This document shows, piece after piece, positions 60,799-64,000 of a stretch of 64,000 bases of DNA (positions are counted from its first letter, which is position 1; every line of letters starts with the position of its first letter). Source of the stretch: Niebla homalea (taxonomy: Eukaryota > Ascomycota > Lecanoromycetes > Lecanorales > Ramalinaceae). The stretch is taken from positions 310,001 to 374,000 of the forward strand of contig JAHGAU010000037.1 in NCBI GenBank assembly GCA_019925105.1. The letters run 5' to 3'. The notes under the pieces were generated by a model. That model was given only the letters and a program-made list of their open reading frames with translations, made no database searches and had not been told where the DNA came from. A program made the translations under genes and the position numbers.

Positions 60799-63700
60799 TA
60801 TTATATAGAATTCTTTATAACGTAATATATACGGTCGTAAACGGGGTAAATAACCAGGTAAACGTAAGGCTTTAAATAAGTTATTATAGAATCTTCATAT
60901 TATTAAATCCCGTAATTAATTAACTTTATTTTATTTTTTTAAATAAAAGCTTAAAAAAGGTAAATATATAAATATTAATAATATTATTTATTATTTAAAA
61001 AAGCTTAAAATAATAGTTAAATATAAAAATATTAATAAAACTTAAAAAATAAAATTAAAAAAAACTAAAAAAGAAAATATTATTATACGTTAATATATTA
61101 TTAATTATATTAATTTTTATACTTATTAATTTAATAATAATAATATTTTAATAAAAATTTATATATATATTTTTATTAAAAAGAATAACTTAAATATAAA
61201 TAATATTAAGAAATTAAAAATAATTAAGGATAATTAGAATTTAATATAATATAATTTAAATATAAAAAAAATTAAGTAAAATATATATTTTTTATTTATT
61301 TATAATTTATTTAATTTCAGTTTTATTTAATTTTGGTATTTTAAACTTAAGTTTTATTATTTTCTTAAAATAAATTGTAGTTTAAAAAATAAATAAATAT
61401 TTTAATTTAAGTTTAAATTAACTTATTATTATAAATCGGGAGTTTTATATTATTTTATATTATAATTATAAGATAGTTTAATTTAAAGTTATTTAAAAAA
61501 ATTAATAATAATTAATAAATAATTTATAGCTTAAAATAAAATAAATAAAAATTTATAATTATTTAATTATCTATATTAACCTATATATAATAAGGAAAAT
61601 ATATTTTTAACCTTAATTTATTATAAGTATTATTATATTAATTAATCTTAAAATTAATATTTTCTATATTTACTTCCCGTTATTATATTATTATTTTATA
61701 AAAAAAAAACGTATAATTTAATAAAATAAAATAACTTATATTAAAAATTAAGAACTGTTTAATCTTAAAAATTTTAATTAAGTAACATTACTTAATTATA
61801 CGTATTAATAAAACGATTATAATTTTAATAAATAAAATTAAAATTTATTAATAAACGTTATTATTATTAAGGAAATATATAATTTAATTATTTTTAATTT
61901 TAACGATTTTATATTTAAAAGTTTGAAACGGATTATTTTTATTATAAATAAATAAATAATATTATTAAAAAACTCTTTTTATATAATAAATAATAAATAT
62001 AAAATTCTTATAAGAAAAATAAATATAATAATTAATATAAAATATTATAAATAAGTTTATTCTTATAAAATTCTTATTAATATTTTAAATTTTTATTTAT
62101 AAAATAAGTAAGTAATTAAATTTTATAATATTTTTTTATAAATAATTTAATACTTTTAATAAATATAAAGATTATTATAATTAATTTTAATATTAAATTT
62201 TAATAAATTAAATTCTTAATAATACGCTTTATTCTTATGTTAATTCTTAACTTAAAACTTAAGTAATTTTTTATTTTTAATTAATTAATTTTAACTTATA
62301 ATATATAAATTATAATTTAAACTTTAAATATAAAATACTTATTTTTAAGTATTTAAATTAACTATATATTTTTTTTATATTAATATTACTTTCTTTATAT
62401 ATATAATATAAAAAAAAAATATTAAATTCTTAATATTAATTAAATTATAAAAAACGGAATAATAAGATTTCTTATATTAAAATTTATTAATAAGGAAATA
62501 GTTTATAGCTTTTTATAATATTTTAATTTTTTAAGATTAAAATTTAAATATTTTTTTCTTTATTAATTATTTAATAATTTTTTTAATAAATTATATAAAT
62601 TATATTTTTAATATTAATAAGTTTAAGGATTTTTAATATTAACGGATTTTATATAATATATAATTTATTTTTAATTAATATTTTAATTTTTTATTTTAAG
62701 GTATATTTATACGTTTTACTTTAAGCTTATAAATAATATATTACTTTAATATTATTTTTTAAAGGAATTTTTTTATAATCTTTTAATAAGCTTTTTAATT
62801 TTTTATTTTAAAAGTTTTATTTCCGTAAGTTTATGTTTTAAAAAGTATTATTAAAATAAAATTAAATAAAATTAAAAATAATTATTATAAGTTTATTAAA
62901 TTATTAAAGTAAAAAGTTTAATAATATATTAATTAAAATTAAAATAATAAATTAACGTTAAAGTTTACGTAAAATTACTTTATAATAATAGTTTACTTTA
63001 ATCCTTTTTTATTTTATTTACGTATAAAATTAATATATTCTTAAGATTTATTAAGTAAAAAAAAATATAAAATTTAATTTTAAAAGATTTTTTAAAAAAT
63101 AAATTAAAGGATAAATATTTTTATAATAATTAAATAAATTTTTATTAATCGTTATTATTTTTAATATATAAATATTATTAAACGTTTTTTAATAATAAAA
63201 TTAATTTTAATTTTATTAATTTTTAAAATAATTATTTATTTTTTTTTTACTTAAGCTTTATAGGATATTTATTATATTTTTTAATATATTTAATAATATT
63301 ACTTTAATATTTATAAATATTCTTATAATTAATAAATAAAAACCGGCATTAAAGTAAATAAATTAATACTATATTTATAAAAAAGCGACTTAAGAAGATT
63401 TCTTTATATAATAATAGATTATTTTTTAAGTTACGTAGTATCTTAATAAATAAATTTTTTAAAGAGTTAAAAAGAAATTATTAGCTTAATAAAACTTTAA
63501 AGAAAATATATTACGTTATAAAGCTTTAAAAAGTTAATTATATATAATTTATAAAAAATATAATAAAAAGCTATAAAACCTTAAAAAGGATAAAACGGTG
63601 AAAATTAAGTATTATATAATAAATAAAACTTATAAGAAAATAAATATAAAAAAAAATTTAAAATAACTTTTAATTTAAATTAATATAATTAAGTAAATAT

Positions 63701-64000
63701 TATTTTCTTTCCCCTTAATTCCGATAAATATAAAAATAATTATAAATATATAATTAATATATATTATAATATTTAATTAATTAATAAGTTAAGCTTTTAC
63801 TTAATAATAAAATCTTAATACGAAGTAATTTTTTAAAATAATTATAATAATAAATAATTAAAATAGGCTTATTTTTTATTATTATAAATAATAATTAAAT
63901 TTATTATTTATTTTATTATTTTAATTTTAATACATTAATATTATCCGTAATAACTATAAAGAATTATATTATAAAACGCTTAAAAAGATTAAGTTTAATT
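60799..64000 (+). repeat. Right-arm internal part, to window end
   Basis: Reverse match of the left arm from about 15130 down to 12058 and then directly on to 6202-6061, so LINE-A is absent here. The unoccupied target AAAATAGGCTT is at 63860-63870. No gene can be read. This part is among the most AT-rich of the window. Confidence 0.85.

Larger units (their letters stand above)
21056..64000 (+). repeat. Right arm of giant inverted repeat: copy 2 of the DNA transposon, with nested LINEs
   Basis: This arm starts with TACTCCCCCAACCGG, the mirror of the left-arm end, and continues past the window end. Its original sequence is split into four pieces by LINE clusters: 21056-21722, 34632-35447, 54455-54962 and 60789-64000. 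Joined, they are about 5.2 kb and match the left arm in reverse order throughout. The divergence between the arms is almost all C/T and G/A, so both arms were mutated by RIP after duplication. The far terminus of the transposon is not in the window. Confidence 0.88.

Noticed and set aside
63350..63600. Relatively open + frame in the right arm as a transposase
   Set aside because: The left-arm copy does not keep the frame and no transposase motif is recognisable; the support is too weak to call a gene.
1..64000. Mitochondrial or apicomplexan origin, suggested by the extreme AT content
   Set aside because: CG dinucleotides are common, the decay is C to T and G to A in CpA context, and the elements are fungal-type LINE, gypsy and SINE-like elements. 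No organellar or protozoan genes are seen.
6061..64000. One single transposon with terminal inverted repeats of over 5 kb
   Set aside because: The terminal motif faces the spacer in both arms, so the ends are internal to the structure. Two separate copies head to head explain this better.

Overview
This window looks like heterochromatin of a filamentous ascomycete (Pezizomycotina): about 64 kb of very AT-rich, dead transposon sequence with no host gene, rRNA, tRNA or CRISPR that I can support. Nearly everywhere CA and TG dinucleotides are almost absent while CG and TA persist. That is the mark of repeat-induced point mutation (RIP: C to T preferring CpA, on both strands). Coding frames are full of stops, yet their protein families can still be read by treating many stops as mutated Gln, Arg or Trp codons. 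A few short islands are unmutated, mostly at the edges of insertions.

Layout. Positions 1-2.9 kb hold the 3' half of the pol of a Ty3/gypsy chromovirus on the + strand (RT, RNase H, integrase, chromodomain). From 2.9 to 6.06 kb there is a possible LTR promoter, an unresolved stretch, an unmutated island and a candidate solo LTR (4971-5303). From 6061 to 64000 the window is one giant inverted repeat: left arm 6061-17823, right arm 21056-64000, around a 3.2 kb spacer (17824-21055) that carries a copia-like gag remnant on the - strand. Both arms end next to the spacer in the same GC-rich, hairpin-rich terminus, so I read them as two head-to-head copies of a large DNA transposon (hAT-like ends, family unproven). 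Without later insertions each arm is about 5.2 kb.

The arms were then hit many times by one family of LINEs (Tad1-like; ORF1, endonuclease, RT) that end in a (CAAT/ATTG)n tail. I can place eight copies with target-site duplications (TSDs): LINE-A (6203-12057, -); LINE-O (21723-34631, +), which contains LINE-M (22033-29098, +), which contains LINE-I (25157-27102, +); LINE-P (35448-54454, +), which contains LINE-Q (37660-50821, +), which contains both a complete Ty3/gypsy element (39770-46711, -, 146-bp LTRs, 5-bp TSD) and the short LINE-R (48905-49279, -); and LINE-S (54963-60788, -). A 720-bp SINE-like element (15563-16282, -) shares the LINE tail. Because the arms are copies of each other, the opposite arm keeps the empty site for each insertion made directly in an arm, so the order of events can be read.

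Nothing here is expected to make a functional protein. The interest lies in the nesting, the sharply bounded RIP pattern, the odd 5' junctions of the LINEs and the SINE-like partner. Such a block would fit a centromeric or other AT-isochore region, but that placement is inference.
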